From NCBI RefSeq assembly GCF_024626525.1, contig NZ_JANJGU010000008.1, positions 1-64,000 of the forward strand: DNA of 64,000 nucleotides, written 5' to 3'. Positions 1 through 9,237 of this stretch are shown here, in pieces. Position 1 is the first letter of the stretch; each line of letters opens with the position of its first letter. Position numbers and translations under genes: made by a program. The notes beneath the pieces are model-generated. The model was not told the origin of the DNA and ran no database searches. It was given only the letters and a program-made list of their open reading frames with translations. Source of the DNA: Lederbergia panacisoli. GTDB lineage: Bacteria; Bacillota; Bacilli; Bacillales; Bacillaceae_C.

Positions 1-150
1 GGATTTTGGTGTGTGTGTGGTAACCTCACTTTTATCCTAAAATTATGGGGGTGGCAAGTTTTTTGCTTATAAACCCTTTTATATCAAGGAATTATTAACT
101 TTTTACTATAGATGTTTTGACAATACGACTGTCAAGATAGGAGGTATATT
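1..150. other. Upstream region of the galactan permease operon
   Basis: No gene is seen in this stretch. It ends in a good ribosome binding site (AGGAGG) for the permease at 151. A short inverted repeat, TTGACA...TGTCAA at 117-135, sits just upstream of that site and could be an operator or the remains of a terminator from the gene before the window. In B. subtilis the solute-binding protein of this kind of operon (GanS) lies directly upstream, so it is probably just outside the window. Confidence 0.4.
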
Positions 151-1092
151 ATGGAACGCATTGTAAAATCAAATGAGGTTCAGATTCCACTCGGATCTTC
201 CAAAAAAAGTTTATGGAAAGAAATATATAAAAATAGAATTCTCTATCTTTTCATCTCTCCTTTTTACATTCTATTTTTGATATTTGGATTATTTCCCATT
301 GTCTTCTCACTTTATTTGTCGTTTCAAAAGTGGGACGGAATTGGAGAAATGGAATTCATCGGCCTCAGGCAATTTAAATATTTAATGACCGATCATATTT
401 TTTGGCAAGCAGTAAGCAATACTTTTATTATTTGGTTTATATCAACACTACCAATGTTAGGCGGCGCTTTAGTCATTGCATTTTTATTAAATGCACCTTT
501 TGTTAAAGCGAAAGGCTTCTACAGGGCAGCTTATTTTGTAACAAATGTTACATCTATCGTTGCTGTTACAATTATTTTCCAGTCCATTTTTGGAAATTCA
601 TACGGGTTGTTGAATTACATACTAAAAACAATTGGCATGGAACCCGTAAAATGGTTGGATTCCGGTATTTTAATCAAAGTTGTCATTGCCTCCATGGTTG
701 TATGGAGATGGACGGGCTACAATGCCATAATTTATTTAGCGGGATTGCAAGGAATCCCTACTGAATTATATGAAGCTGCAAAAATTGACGGTGCCAATAC
801 CACCCAGCAATTTTTCTATATTACCATCCCATTATTAAGACCGATTATCCTCTTTACCGTTTTAATGACAACGATTGGCTCCATGCAATTATTTACCGAA
901 CCTCAAGTTTTACTTGGAAATTCCGGTGGTGTTGGGGGAGCTGGATTAACAATAACCCTCTATATGTACAAACAAGGTTTTATTGATAACCAATTTGGAT
1001 ATGCATCCGTCGTCTCTTGGGCTTTATTCGTGATTATCGGGTTATTTGCATTATTAAATTGGCAAATCGTAGATAAAGCGGGATCTAAATAG
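151..1092 (+). CDS. ganP: ABC sugar permease, MalF/GanP type
   Basis: This is an integral membrane subunit of a carbohydrate ABC importer (MalF/LacF/UgpA family). After a soluble N-terminus of about 30 residues there are roughly six hydrophobic segments. The family's EAA loop is visible as YEAAKIDGANTTQQFFYITIP near residue 208, the site that docks with the ATPase. The next gene is the partner permease (19-nt gap) and the one after that a secreted galactanase, so the likely cargo is galacto-oligosaccharides released from arabinogalactan. The order matches B. subtilis ganP-ganQ, but ganA (beta-galactosidase) is missing between ganQ and ganB. Substrate is inferred from context. Confidence 0.8.
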   Translation: MERIVKSNEVQIPLGSSKKSLWKEIYKNRILYLFISPFYILFLIFGLFPIVFSLYLSFQKWDGIGEMEFIGLRQFKYLMTDHIFWQAVSNTFIIWFISTLPMLGGALVIAFLLNAPFVKAKGFYRAAYFVTNVTSIVAVTIIFQSIFGNSYGLLNYILKTIGMEPVKWLDSGILIKVVIASMVVWRWTGYNAIIYLAGLQGIPTELYEAAKIDGANTTQQFFYITIPLLRPIILFTVLMTTIGSMQLFTEPQVLLGNSGGVGGAGLTITLYMYKQGFIDNQFGYASVVSWALFVIIGLFALLNWQIVDKAGSK

Positions 1093-1111
1093 GGATGAGA
1101 GGTGAGAGATA

Positions 1112-1951
1112 ATGAATGTGAATAAACGGCGTGTACAATTTAAAACTATTCTTTTGCATTTCTTGCTTTTAATAGGAGTATTTATTTCAGTATTTCCTTT
1201 TTACTGGCTAGCCGTCATGTCGACAAATAAAACAAGTGATATTTTAAGATTCCCACCAAAACTTGTATTTGGTTCGGAGATCGTGACCAACATCACAAAT
1301 GTAATGAACAGTGTAGACTTTGTTCAATCTTTCTTAAATACTTTGTTTGTTACTTCAATTTCTGTATTTTGTGTCCTATTTTTCTGTTCGCTTGCAGGCT
1401 TCACATTTGCTAAGTTTAACTTTCCGGGAAAGAAATGGTTATTCAGTCTTTTGCTTATTACATTAATGATTCCATCTCAACTCTCGTTTATCCCATCATA
1501 TATCATTATTTCAAAAATAGGATGGGTTGGAACTTTTAAGGCATTAATCATTCCTGGTGTTGCAAACGCATTTGGGATTTTTTGGATTAGGCAATTTTCC
1601 CTTGAATCAATCAATGACAGTTTGTTAGATGCAGGGAGATTAGATGGCTGCAGTCATTTCCGTCTATACTGGAATATTGCCTTGCCAATATTACGTCCGG
1701 CATTGGCTTTTCTAGGGATCTTCTCATTTATCGGAGTGTGGAACGATTACTTATGGCCATTAATTGTTCTGAATGATCCTGAAAAATATACGTTGCAAGT
1801 AACACTGTCCACATTAAGTGGTATTTACACAACAGATTATGGAATGGTAATGGCGGGAACCTTGCTGGCAACCTTACCCTTAATTATTATGTTCTTATTT
1901 GTAAGCAGGCAATTTATTTCCGGGATTACTGCGGGTGCGGTGAAGGATTGA
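1112..1951 (+). CDS. ganQ: ABC sugar permease, MalG/GanQ type
   Basis: Second membrane subunit of the same carbohydrate importer (MalG/LacG family), 279 residues with six predicted membrane spans. The EAA loop appears as LLDAGRLDGCSHFRLYWNIA near residue 172. It starts 19 nt after the preceding permease behind GAGAGGTGAG, so the two are co-translated. Together they would form the heterodimeric channel for galactan-derived sugars. The ATPase is not encoded nearby and, as in B. subtilis, may be a shared one such as MsmX. Confidence 0.8.
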   Translation: MNVNKRRVQFKTILLHFLLLIGVFISVFPFYWLAVMSTNKTSDILRFPPKLVFGSEIVTNITNVMNSVDFVQSFLNTLFVTSISVFCVLFFCSLAGFTFAKFNFPGKKWLFSLLLITLMIPSQLSFIPSYIIISKIGWVGTFKALIIPGVANAFGIFWIRQFSLESINDSLLDAGRLDGCSHFRLYWNIALPILRPALAFLGIFSFIGVWNDYLWPLIVLNDPEKYTLQVTLSTLSGIYTTDYGMVMAGTLLATLPLIIMFLFVSRQFISGITAGAVKD

Positions 1952-2073
1952 TGATTAGTTAGCAGCTTCATATAATTGGATAGGGAGGGGATACATCCAT
2001 CATATTAATTTTTGCATTTTCATCACAGTACCAAAATGGTTAATACATGAATTAATTAGGAGGTAAGGTACAC

Positions 2074-4212
2074 GTGAAAAAGCGCAATATAATAAAATTC
2101 TCCATAAGTTTTTTGGTAGTAATGTTAGTAATATCAGTGACTTTCATGAGTCTGCCGGCGCATGCATATCATGGTACTGCAAACATTACCCCAGCAGTTA
2201 CAAATTTAACCTCAAAGAATTGGGTATCAGTTCAGGCGGGTACTGGAGATGCAAGATTAGCTATGGATCAAGATGAGAACACATATTGGGATGCAACTAT
2301 CGTTTCAGATCAAAGCTGGATTGAGTTTGACCTTGGTGGGAAATATCCTGGTATGAGAAAAATAGAGGTTATATTTCCTTCTAAAAACGGAAAATACCAA
2401 TATAAATTAGAAGCGTCGGAAGAAGGCGAAAATTGGTTTACTCTTTCAGACCATTCAAAAGAAGCAATAATCGGAGGAGAAGATATTCTAATTAAAGATA
2501 CTCCTGCCATTAGATACTTGAAAGCTACTTTGCTTGGGGTGTCAAACGGAGCGATTGCTGGAATATCTGAAATACGAATAAATAACTATATTCTTAAGGA
2601 GAATCTTACTGTTGGTGCAGATATATCGTACGATACACTATATCTAAACAGAAAGTATACAACTTCGAATAATTCAAATTTCCCATCTTCGGATGGCCGT
2701 ATGATTGGCACCATGCAAGAAACCGGTATGTCTTCGGTTCGTTTCCGGATATGGAATGACCCCCGTAATGAGGGTACTGGAAATCCAGTTACTAACCTTG
2801 ATGGGAGTATGAGTCCTGAAGATACCCTTAATAAATCTCTATATGCTAATGGGCTTGGCATGAAAGTCGGGCTAGACTTCCATTATTCTGATAGCTGGGC
2901 TGACCCTGGTAAGCAAGTAAAGCCAAAGGCTTGGAAAGATTTGAATTTTGAACATTTACTGGATGCTGTATATGATTTTACTTACGAGGTAACGGAAAGT
3001 CATGTAAAGTCTGGTGTCGTTCCTGACTATGTGCAAGTTGGCAACGAAATCATTAATGGTATGATGTGGGGAAATGAAAAAGTAGCAACTGGAAATGAAC
3101 CAAATTACGCTAAAAATGACCGTTCCTATTTCGCAAATTCGGGTGGCGAATTGCTTTGGGAGTATTGGGGTTCAGAGGATCCTGAAAAGCAGGCTGCGTA
3201 TAACGCATCATGGAATCGTTTTGCAGCTTTAGTTGATGCAGGACTTCGTGCAGTTAAAGAAGCTTCTCCAACTTCAAAAACAAAAATTCATGTGATTGTT
3301 GATGCAAATAGGCTGCCAAAAACACAGGAATTTTGGCGTCAATTGACGACTAGGCTTAAGGAAGATTTTAATAATGATTTTGATATCATGTCAATTTCAT
3401 ATTATCCCGAATGGCATGGGACGATGGAAGCATTGAGTGAATATTTACATGCATTTGCAACTGAATTTCCTGAGTATGAACTAGCAGTATCTGAAACAGC
3501 CCATCCTGCTTCAGGCGGCACATCCAAAACTGGTTATCCTTATTCAATTCAAGGACAAGCAGATTTCATGAAGGACGTAATGCGTGCATGTAATGATACT
3601 ATTAATGCATCTTGTTCCACCATGTTAGTTTGGGAACCAGTAATGTGGCAAACGATGTTTACTCGGATTGGAAATACACAATTTTATCAGGCAAATGATT
3701 CGACACGTGTATTCCATGAAGCGTTCAGTGAAAATATTCAAAAAAGCAATCACTATCTTTCTACTAAACTTTACACAGTGCCTATTTTACCAGAGTTCAC
3801 TGAAGTATTAGATATAGAAAACAATGTAATTAAAAAGGCTAAAGTATCTTGGGATTCCATTTCAAAGGAAGCATATTCAAATCTAGGTTATTCCACTGTT
3901 AAAGGAACAACCGAGTTTGGAGAAGTAATCGCCCATATTTCGGTAGATATTGATATTAGTGTTATTGAGAATTTGCTGAATGAGTATATTACTTCGGGAG
4001 AAGTCTCAGGTCCATTAGTTTCACAGTTGGAGAATATGCTTAAACAAGCTAACCATCATTTAAATAAGGGTTCACAAAAAGATGCAATAAAGTTTATTGA
4101 ACAATTTTTATTTCATCTTAACCGAAGTGCGAATGAAAAAAATGTTTCAATAAATGCAAAAGAAAGTCTTTATAATCATGCTCAGTTATTATTGGAAATA
4201 ATGAAAAAATAA
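2074..4212 (+). CDS. ganB: Secreted endo-beta-1,4-galactanase (GH53) with F5/8C, Ig-like and FIMAH-like domains
   Basis: Secreted enzyme that cuts beta-1,4-galactan chains of pectic arabinogalactan. A GTG start follows TTAGGAGGTAAGG. Residues 1-31 form a Sec signal peptide ending AHA. Residues about 45-170 look like a discoidin/F5-8C carbohydrate-binding domain. Residues about 177-560 are the GH53 barrel, with the acid/base Glu in VGNEI (near residue 324) and the nucleophile Glu in AVSETAHPAS (near 472). A bacterial Ig-like segment follows (about 565-630), and the C-terminal 75 residues form a helical FIMAH-like module. At 712 residues it is far longer than the single-domain B. subtilis enzyme (about 430). 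It lies 122 nt after the permeases and ends at a strong terminator. Domain names are from memory of family patterns. Confidence 0.87.
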   Translation: MKKRNIIKFSISFLVVMLVISVTFMSLPAHAYHGTANITPAVTNLTSKNWVSVQAGTGDARLAMDQDENTYWDATIVSDQSWIEFDLGGKYPGMRKIEVIFPSKNGKYQYKLEASEEGENWFTLSDHSKEAIIGGEDILIKDTPAIRYLKATLLGVSNGAIAGISEIRINNYILKENLTVGADISYDTLYLNRKYTTSNNSNFPSSDGRMIGTMQETGMSSVRFRIWNDPRNEGTGNPVTNLDGSMSPEDTLNKSLYANGLGMKVGLDFHYSDSWADPGKQVKPKAWKDLNFEHLLDAVYDFTYEVTESHVKSGVVPDYVQVGNEIINGMMWGNEKVATGNEPNYAKNDRSYFANSGGELLWEYWGSEDPEKQAAYNASWNRFAALVDAGLRAVKEASPTSKTKIHVIVDANRLPKTQEFWRQLTTRLKEDFNNDFDIMSISYYPEWHGTMEALSEYLHAFATEFPEYELAVSETAHPASGGTSKTGYPYSIQGQADFMKDVMRACNDTINASCSTMLVWEPVMWQTMFTRIGNTQFYQANDSTRVFHEAFSENIQKSNHYLSTKLYTVPILPEFTEVLDIENNVIKKAKVSWDSISKEAYSNLGYSTVKGTTEFGEVIAHISVDIDISVIENLLNEYITSGEVSGPLVSQLENMLKQANHHLNKGSQKDAIKFIEQFLFHLNRSANEKNVSINAKESLYNHAQLLLEIMKK

Positions 4213-4240
4213 AAAACAGAATAAAAACTACAAACAAGGA

Positions 4241-4278
4241 AACGCCCTCACTTTTATCATTAGATGAGGGCGTTTTTT
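4241..4278 (+). terminator. Intrinsic terminator after the galactanase gene
   Basis: A 9-bp perfect stem (ACGCCCTCA / TGAGGGCGT) with a short loop is followed by a run of seven T. It closes the galactan operon. Confidence 0.9.
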
Positions 4279-4307
4279 TAGAAAAAATTTAAGAAGGAGA
4301 TATTGAT

Positions 4308-4540
4308 ATGAGCCGGAAAAGAAAAGTAATTTCACTTTTCCTTATTATGGATATGCTTGTTAATATATACCCCTGGTTTCTAGCCTAGAAGAAGCCAAGG
4401 CTTCTGAAGAAAAAGATAATAACAAAGCTAGAGATGGACAACTAAATGCATTTGAAAACAAATTAAAAGCACAAACTAACAAATCATTATCTAAAGAACA
4501 AGTGCAAATCTTGCTCAAATGGATGGCAGATTTAATATAA
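4308..4540 (+). pseudogene. Small secreted protein gene, broken by a frameshift
   Basis: An ATG behind AAGAAGGAG opens a reading frame with a signal-peptide-like start (MSRKRKVISLFLIMDMLVN) that stops after 26 codons at 4386-4388. In another frame the sequence continues smoothly as SSLEEAKASEEKDNNKARDG and on to LLKWMADLI with a stop at 4538-4540. A single lost base between about 4360 and 4370 would join the two parts into a secreted peptide of about 77 residues. The function is unknown. It lies between two terminators, so it would have to be transcribed on its own. Confidence 0.5.
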
Positions 4541-4553
4541 CTGCCACAGTGCT

Positions 4554-4592
4554 GTTAAATAAGGAGAGAAGGACATCCCTCTCCTTATTTAA
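4554..4592. terminator. Bidirectional terminator between the broken gene and yvyE
   Basis: Long inverted repeat GTTAAATAAGGAGAG / CTCTCCTTATTTAAC. It overlaps the stop codon of the convergent yvyE gene and can serve both strands. Confidence 0.75.
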
Positions 4593-5230
4593 CGCGGTGG
4601 CACATCCATCTCAAGATACAACTTCTCACCTGCTAATATAGCAGCCTGTCCATTTGTCATATCAATGATCCATTCACTAAAATTTTCTAGTTCTGCATCT
4701 TCTACGAACGCTTCAAGCTCGACTTGATCGGAATAATGAATCTCTTTAAGTTGATAAACAGAAGAACGCAGTTCATTTTCAAGTTTCCCAAGCCAAGAGT
4801 AGTCGGCCTTCACATGCATAACGGTCATTAATTTCCGTTCCACCACTCCGACGGCGTTCAGTCCTTCTGTTGTCGATTTGCCATATGCTCTGATTAGCCC
4901 GCCCGCTCCTAGCTTGATGCCGCCGAAATATCTCGTCACTACAACAACCGTGTCTCTTAAATCGCGTTTTTTTAATACTTCTAGCATCGGGACACCCGCG
5001 GTTCCACTTGGTTCCCCATCGTCATTTGCTTTTTGGATTTGATTGTGCTCGCCAATCAAATACGCGGAGCAATTATGAGAGGCATTCCAGTGTTTCTTTT
5101 TTATATCTTGTATAAATTGTTGAGCTTCTTCTTCTGTTTCAGCGCGGCTAATATGTGCAATAAATCTTGATTTTTGAATGATGATTTCATGTTCACCCTG
5201 CTTTTTTACAGTAAAATAGTGCGGAAGCAA
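4589..5230 (-). CDS. yvyE: YvyE/YigZ (IMPACT, UPF0029) family protein
   Basis: 213-residue member of the IMPACT/YigZ family. The hallmark central block GEPSGTAGVPMLEVLKK followed by VVVVTRYFGGIKLGAGGLIRAY is seen at about residues 75-120, and a small ferredoxin-like domain follows. The start is a TTG behind GAGGAG. The family is linked to translation regulation in eukaryotes, but its bacterial role is not settled. It is divergent from degS exactly as in B. subtilis, which supports the identity. Confidence 0.92.
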   Translation of the reverse strand: MLPHYFTVKKQGEHEIIIQKSRFIAHISRAETEEEAQQFIQDIKKKHWNASHNCSAYLIGEHNQIQKANDDGEPSGTAGVPMLEVLKKRDLRDTVVVVTRYFGGIKLGAGGLIRAYGKSTTEGLNAVGVVERKLMTVMHVKADYSWLGKLENELRSSVYQLKEIHYSDQVELEAFVEDAELENFSEWIIDMTNGQAAILAGEKLYLEMDVPPR

Positions 5231-5507
5231 GAAATCAGCTCCTCTCTACAAAATCATTTGTAAGAAAAACTTAATGTTTAACAAAATTATACATGATATA
5301 ATAATGAAATAGAATCATATCAACTTTAGGGATAGGTCTTTTTAACCGGCTAGTAGGTAAAAGGTATGAGTTGAGAGATTTAAATATAGGAAAATTCCGG
5401 TAATTTAGAATTATTTTGAAAAAAAAACACTTCAAAAATAGTTGAAATATGCATATTAATGTAAAATTAATTTAATGCGTAAAGGGGGGTATCCCTCGAG
5501 GTACATA
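5231..5507. promoter_or_regulatory. yvyE-degS divergent intergenic region
   Basis: AT-rich region between divergent genes. A TATAAT at 5297-5302 is a candidate -10 on the plus strand, but no well-spaced -35 is visible (TTAACA at 5278 leaves only 13 nt). An ORF opens at 5475 but has no ribosome binding site. The GAGGT at 5499-5503 fits the ATG at 5508. Confidence 0.3.
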
Positions 5508-6650
5508 ATGCCACTTAGAAAAGTAGATGTAAAAGCTTTGGATTTTATAGTAGAACAAATGATTGATACTGTGGACAAGAGCAAAGATGAGATTTTTCGC
5601 ATCGGCGAGCAATGTAGACAGGAACATGATTCATTAATAGCAGAAATAAAAGAGATTAGGGAGCAAGTTAAACAAGTTATAACCGAAGGCGATGACCTGG
5701 AAATAAAAGCTAGACTTGCGAGGAAGCGATTATCTGAGGTAAGTAAAAACTTTCGAGCGTATAGTGAAAAAGAAGTCCGTGAAGTATATGAAAATGCACA
5801 TGAACTTCAAACGAGGCATACAATCAACAATCAGTTTGAAAAGCAATTGCGACTCAGGCGTGATGACTTGGAAAGACGGCTTTTAGGGCTTCAAGAAACT
5901 ATTGATCGCGCTGAAACTCTCGTCTCACAAATTACCATCATTTCTAACTATCTCGTTAGTGATATTAAAGATATTGGTGAAGTATTAGAAGATGCCAAAA
6001 TGAAGCAGGACTTTGGACTTCGTATCATTGAGGCACAGGAAGAAGAAAGAAAACGCATTTCTCGGGAAATTCATGACGGTCCTGCTCAGTTGCTGGCCAA
6101 TGTTCTCATTCGTTCCGACTTGGCCGAAAAAGTCCATAAAGAATTTGGACCTGAACAATCCTTGGTTGAAATTCGTAGTTTAAAAGAGATGATTCGAGCA
6201 GCGTTATATGAAGTCCGTCGAATTATTTATGATTTACGCCCAATGGTGCTGGATGATTTAGGACTTATTCCAACATTACAAAGATATTTAGCAACCATTG
6301 AAGAATATCACAAAGTCGTCAAGTTGGACTTTATTCATATAGGTGAGGACAAAAGGCTTCCTTCAAAATATGAAGTGGCGCTTTTCCGTCTCATTCAGGA
6401 ATCCGTCCAAAATGCCCTTAAACATTCAAAAGCCAGTGTGATCACGGTTAAATTTGAAAGAAGGCGTGACAGTGTATTTGTTATCGTAAAAGATAATGGC
6501 ATCGGATTTAATCCCGATGAAAGGAGAAATGATTCGTTTGGTTTAATTGGCATGAAGGAGCGTATCGTTATTCTCGAAGGGACATTAGCCATAGAATCAA
6601 GCTCTGTATCAGGTACAGCAATTAAAATGCAAATTCCATTATTGGATTAA
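5508..6650 (+). CDS. degS: Sensor histidine kinase DegS
   Basis: Soluble cytoplasmic histidine kinase that phosphorylates DegU and controls exoenzymes, competence and motility. The N-terminal half is a long coiled-coil sensor region. The HisKA_3 phospho-acceptor motif REIHDGPAQLLANV lies near residue 187, and the ATPase N, G1 and G2 boxes (QNALKH, DNGIGF, FGLIGMKER) near 305-360. The length (380 residues) matches B. subtilis DegS (385). The start at 5508 was chosen over the longer ATG at 5475, since it has a spaced GAGGT and aligns with the family. It lies directly upstream of degU. Confidence 0.95.
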   Translation: MPLRKVDVKALDFIVEQMIDTVDKSKDEIFRIGEQCRQEHDSLIAEIKEIREQVKQVITEGDDLEIKARLARKRLSEVSKNFRAYSEKEVREVYENAHELQTRHTINNQFEKQLRLRRDDLERRLLGLQETIDRAETLVSQITIISNYLVSDIKDIGEVLEDAKMKQDFGLRIIEAQEEERKRISREIHDGPAQLLANVLIRSDLAEKVHKEFGPEQSLVEIRSLKEMIRAALYEVRRIIYDLRPMVLDDLGLIPTLQRYLATIEEYHKVVKLDFIHIGEDKRLPSKYEVALFRLIQESVQNALKHSKASVITVKFERRRDSVFVIVKDNGIGFNPDERRNDSFGLIGMKERIVILEGTLAIESSSVSGTAIKMQIPLLD

Positions 6651-6771
6651 CAGGAATTTATTTCTGTTGAAATAAGTTCAGATGGACAAGTGCTTTAGAT
6701 TTTAACATCAGTCCATCAGACTTTTAAACTATTAAAAATGCTAAATATAGAGGCATGAGGGGGAATTATTA

Positions 6772-7452
6772 GTGTCAACGAAAATCGTAATTATTGATGA
6801 TCATCAATTGTTTCGTGAAGGAGTCAAACGCATTCTTGAGTTCGAAAAAACGTTTACGGTAGTGGCTGAAGGTGAAGATGGTTCCCATGCAGTTGAACTT
6901 GTAGAAAAATTTTCACCAGACGTCGTGCTTCTTGATATTAATATGAAAATGACAAACGGTATTGAAGCGACACGTCAATTATTAGAGGCATATCCAGATA
7001 CAAAAGCAATGATATTATCCATTCATGACGATGAAGCCTACGTAACACACGCATTAAAAACAGGGGCTTCCGGCTATATGCTGAAAGAAATGGACTCCGA
7101 TGAACTCATCGAAGCTGTAAAAATTGTAGCGGACGGCGGTTCATACATCCATCCGAAGGTCACTCACAAACTGATTGGCGAATATCGAAGACTAGCAAAC
7201 CAAACGAATAGCGGAGGCGGCTACCAACAGCCAGAAGTTCAAGTTCCGCTTCACTTATTAACGAGCAGAGAGTGCGAAGTATTGCAACTGCTCGCAGACG
7301 GGAAAAGCAATCGCGGCATTGGCGAAACACTATTTATCAGTGAAAAGACAGTCAAAAACCACGTCAGCAACATCCTACAAAAAATGAATGTCAACGACCG
7401 CACCCAAGCCGTAGTAACAGCTATCAAGAATGGTTGGGTTGAAGTTCGATAA
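6772..7452 (+). CDS. degU: Response regulator DegU
   Basis: NarL/FixJ-type response regulator, 226 residues, partner of DegS. The receiver domain has the acidic pair DD at residues 9-10, phospho-acceptor Asp55 in VVLLDINM and the conserved Lys in MLKEMD. A LuxR-type HTH follows a variable linker, seen as [20 protein letters not shown] and [13 protein letters not shown]. The GTG start follows GAGGGGG. In Bacillus DegU~P controls secreted enzymes, biofilm and flagellar genes, and unphosphorylated DegU aids comK expression, which fits the com and flagellar genes that follow. Confidence 0.96.
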   Translation: MSTKIVIIDDHQLFREGVKRILEFEKTFTVVAEGEDGSHAVELVEKFSPDVVLLDINMKMTNGIEATRQLLEAYPDTKAMILSIHDDEAYVTHALKTGASGYMLKEMDSDELIEAVKIVADGGSYIHPKVTHKLIGEYRRLANQTNSGGGYQQPEVQVPLHLLTSRECEVLQLLADGKSNRGIGETLFISEKTVKNHVSNILQKMNVNDRTQAVVTAIKNGWVEVR

Positions 7453-7459
7453 AAAATGG

Positions 7460-7498
7460 AGAATCTATTCAAACTTGGTTTGAATGGGTTCTTTTTTA
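7460..7498 (+). terminator. degU terminator
   Basis: Long imperfect stem (GAATCTATTCAAAC / GTTTGAATGGGTTC) followed by six T. Confidence 0.85.
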
Positions 7499-7500
7499 TT

Positions 7501-8258
7501 AGGGACAGGTTCAAAAGGGACAGGGCAAGAAGAAATAGAAGGAATTAATCATTTTACGTCGAAGTAGAGACAGGAGTGAAATAAAAATAGATACGGAAAG
7601 GATGATTCAATGGCTAGAAAAAGAAGGGAATGGCTTCCGGGTGATACTTTGCACATTACAAGTAGAGGGAATCGCAAAGAAGTACTCTTTTATGATGATA
7701 AGGACAGACATTATTATTTAGCATTGTTGTCAAAGGCTAAAAATAAATATCCCTTTCAGCTTCATTCCTATTGTTTGATGAGGAACCACATACATCTCCT
7801 TATAGAAACCACACATACCCCTCCTGGAAAAATAATTCACTCCGCACATGCATCTTATGCAAGATATTTCAATAATCGTTATGATTTAGTGGGACATGTT
7901 TTTCAAGGGCGTTTTGTAAGTAAAAAAATAAAAGACGCCGCGCACTTCTTGTACGTAAGTCGTTATATTCATCGAAATCCTTTTGAGGCAAACATTGTCA
8001 ATGATCCCAGAGATTATAATTGGAGTAGTTATCCTGCGTATGTAAACGACAAAGAGGATCCACTTATAACGAAGGATAAGATCCTACAATTTTTTCCCAC
8101 GAATCCAATTAACAATTATCGCCACTATGTCGAAGCGCGGCTAGATTATTAATAGCTAATGAACAGATGATTAATTTTGAACGCTTCACTTTTAGGAAGT
8201 CGAAAAGGAGAGGATCCGAAGGTACTCTGAAGCTGTCCCTAATGAACCTGTCCCCCCC
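7501..8258 (+). mobile_element. RAYT-type element with inverted GGGACAG ends
   Basis: The transposase gene at 7610 is framed by two GGGACAG-type boxes on the left (7502-7512 and 7517-7525) and their inverted partners on the right (8232-8240 and 8244-8254). GGGACAGGTTC on the left matches GAACCTGTCCC on the right perfectly. It sits between degU and yviA, adjacent genes in B. subtilis. RAYT proteins are known to act on REP-like palindromes, and these boxes are the natural candidates. Exact ends are not defined. Confidence 0.6.
7610..8152 (+). CDS. REP-associated tyrosine transposase (Y1/HUH, RAYT family)
   Basis: 180-residue single-domain HUH transposase of the Y1_Tnp/REP-associated family. 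The metal-binding HxH is in MRNHIHLLI near residue 60. The GHVFQGRF block and the likely nucleophilic Tyr in YVSRYIHRNP (about residue 124) are characteristic of RAYTs. The ribosome binding site is GAAAGGATGATTCA. The length and motifs look intact. Such proteins process single-stranded DNA at imperfect palindromes, and here inverted GGGACAG boxes flank the gene. Confidence 0.85.
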   Translation: MARKRREWLPGDTLHITSRGNRKEVLFYDDKDRHYYLALLSKAKNKYPFQLHSYCLMRNHIHLLIETTHTPPGKIIHSAHASYARYFNNRYDLVGHVFQGRFVSKKIKDAAHFLYVSRYIHRNPFEANIVNDPRDYNWSSYPAYVNDKEDPLITKDKILQFFPTNPINNYRHYVEARLDY

Positions 8259-8337
8259 TCTTAATCTGCCTCTTTTCAAAAGTAGATTAATTGGATAGAA
8301 TGTAGAGAAGAATATGAAGTAAGTGAGGTGTATATTA

Positions 8338-9180
8338 TTGAAGACGGCAGTTGTCACTGATAGTACTTCATACATACCGAAGCATATACGTGAAAATTTA
8401 AATATATATATGATTCCATTAAGTGTTGTCATTAACGGTGAAACATATCGGGAAGAGATTGATATTTCTGCGTCAGATTTTTATGATGTAGTCAGGAATG
8501 GGCAAAAGCTTCCAACTTCGACTCAGCCGCCTATTGGCGAATTTGAAGAATTGTATCATTCATTAGCTAAAGAATATGATGCGATTATTAGCATACATCT
8601 TTCAAGCGGCATTAGCGGAACATTTCAAGGAGCAGTAGCGGCCGCCGATATGGTTGAAGGTGCGAAGGTATATCCTTTTGATTCCGAAATTAGCTGCATG
8701 GCCCAAGGGTTTTATGTATTGGAAGCTGCGGTAATGGCTAATGCGGAAAAAGATCCTGCTGAAATACTCGCTCGATTGGACGAACTAAAAGCATCCATGA
8801 GAGCCTATTTTATGGTAGATGATCTATCTCACTTACAGCGAGGCGGCAGACTTTCGAGTGCACAAGCATTAATTGGAAGTCTACTAAACATTAAGCCTGT
8901 TCTCCATTTTGTCGATAAAGTCATCGAACCATTTGAAAAAATTCGTACCCGTAAAAAAGCCATGAAGCGCATCGAAGAGTTGCTTGGGGAGGATGCTCGT
9001 AAAGGAAAACCGTTGCAAGCGACCATCATCCATGCTAATCGTGTAGAGGAAGCGGCGGGCTGGAAACACGAATTATCAACACTTTATCCTAATGTCGAGT
9101 TTACAATCAGCTATTTCGGTCCTGTCATCGGCACCCATCTTGGAGAAGGTGCAATGGGACTGTGTTGGACGATAAAATAA
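8338..9180 (+). CDS. yviA: DegV family fatty-acid-binding protein YviA
   Basis: DegV/FakB family protein that binds a fatty acid and presents it to a fatty acid kinase. The N-terminal VVTDSTSYIP, HLSSGISGTFQGA (about residue 85) and DDLSHLQRGGRLSS (about 160) motifs are characteristic. A TTG start at 8338 was chosen because GAGGTG lies 7 nt upstream; a GTG at 8323 lacks a site. The length of 280 residues fits the family. The position between degU and comFA is the same as in B. subtilis. The lipid ligand is unknown. Confidence 0.88.
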   Translation: MKTAVVTDSTSYIPKHIRENLNIYMIPLSVVINGETYREEIDISASDFYDVVRNGQKLPTSTQPPIGEFEELYHSLAKEYDAIISIHLSSGISGTFQGAVAAADMVEGAKVYPFDSEISCMAQGFYVLEAAVMANAEKDPAEILARLDELKASMRAYFMVDDLSHLQRGGRLSSAQALIGSLLNIKPVLHFVDKVIEPFEKIRTRKKAMKRIEELLGEDARKGKPLQATIIHANRVEEAAGWKHELSTLYPNVEFTISYFGPVIGTHLGEGAMGLCWTIK

Positions 9181-9212
9181 CAGTGGGCAGGTTTTCCTTC
9201 CCACTGTTTTTA
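9180..9212 (+). terminator. yviA terminator
   Basis: CAGTGGG / CCCACTG stem followed by a T run. comFA starts about 25 nt further on, so the comF operon needs its own promoter or readthrough. Confidence 0.8.
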
Positions 9213-9237
9213 TAAAAATAACCACTGAGGTGATGTA

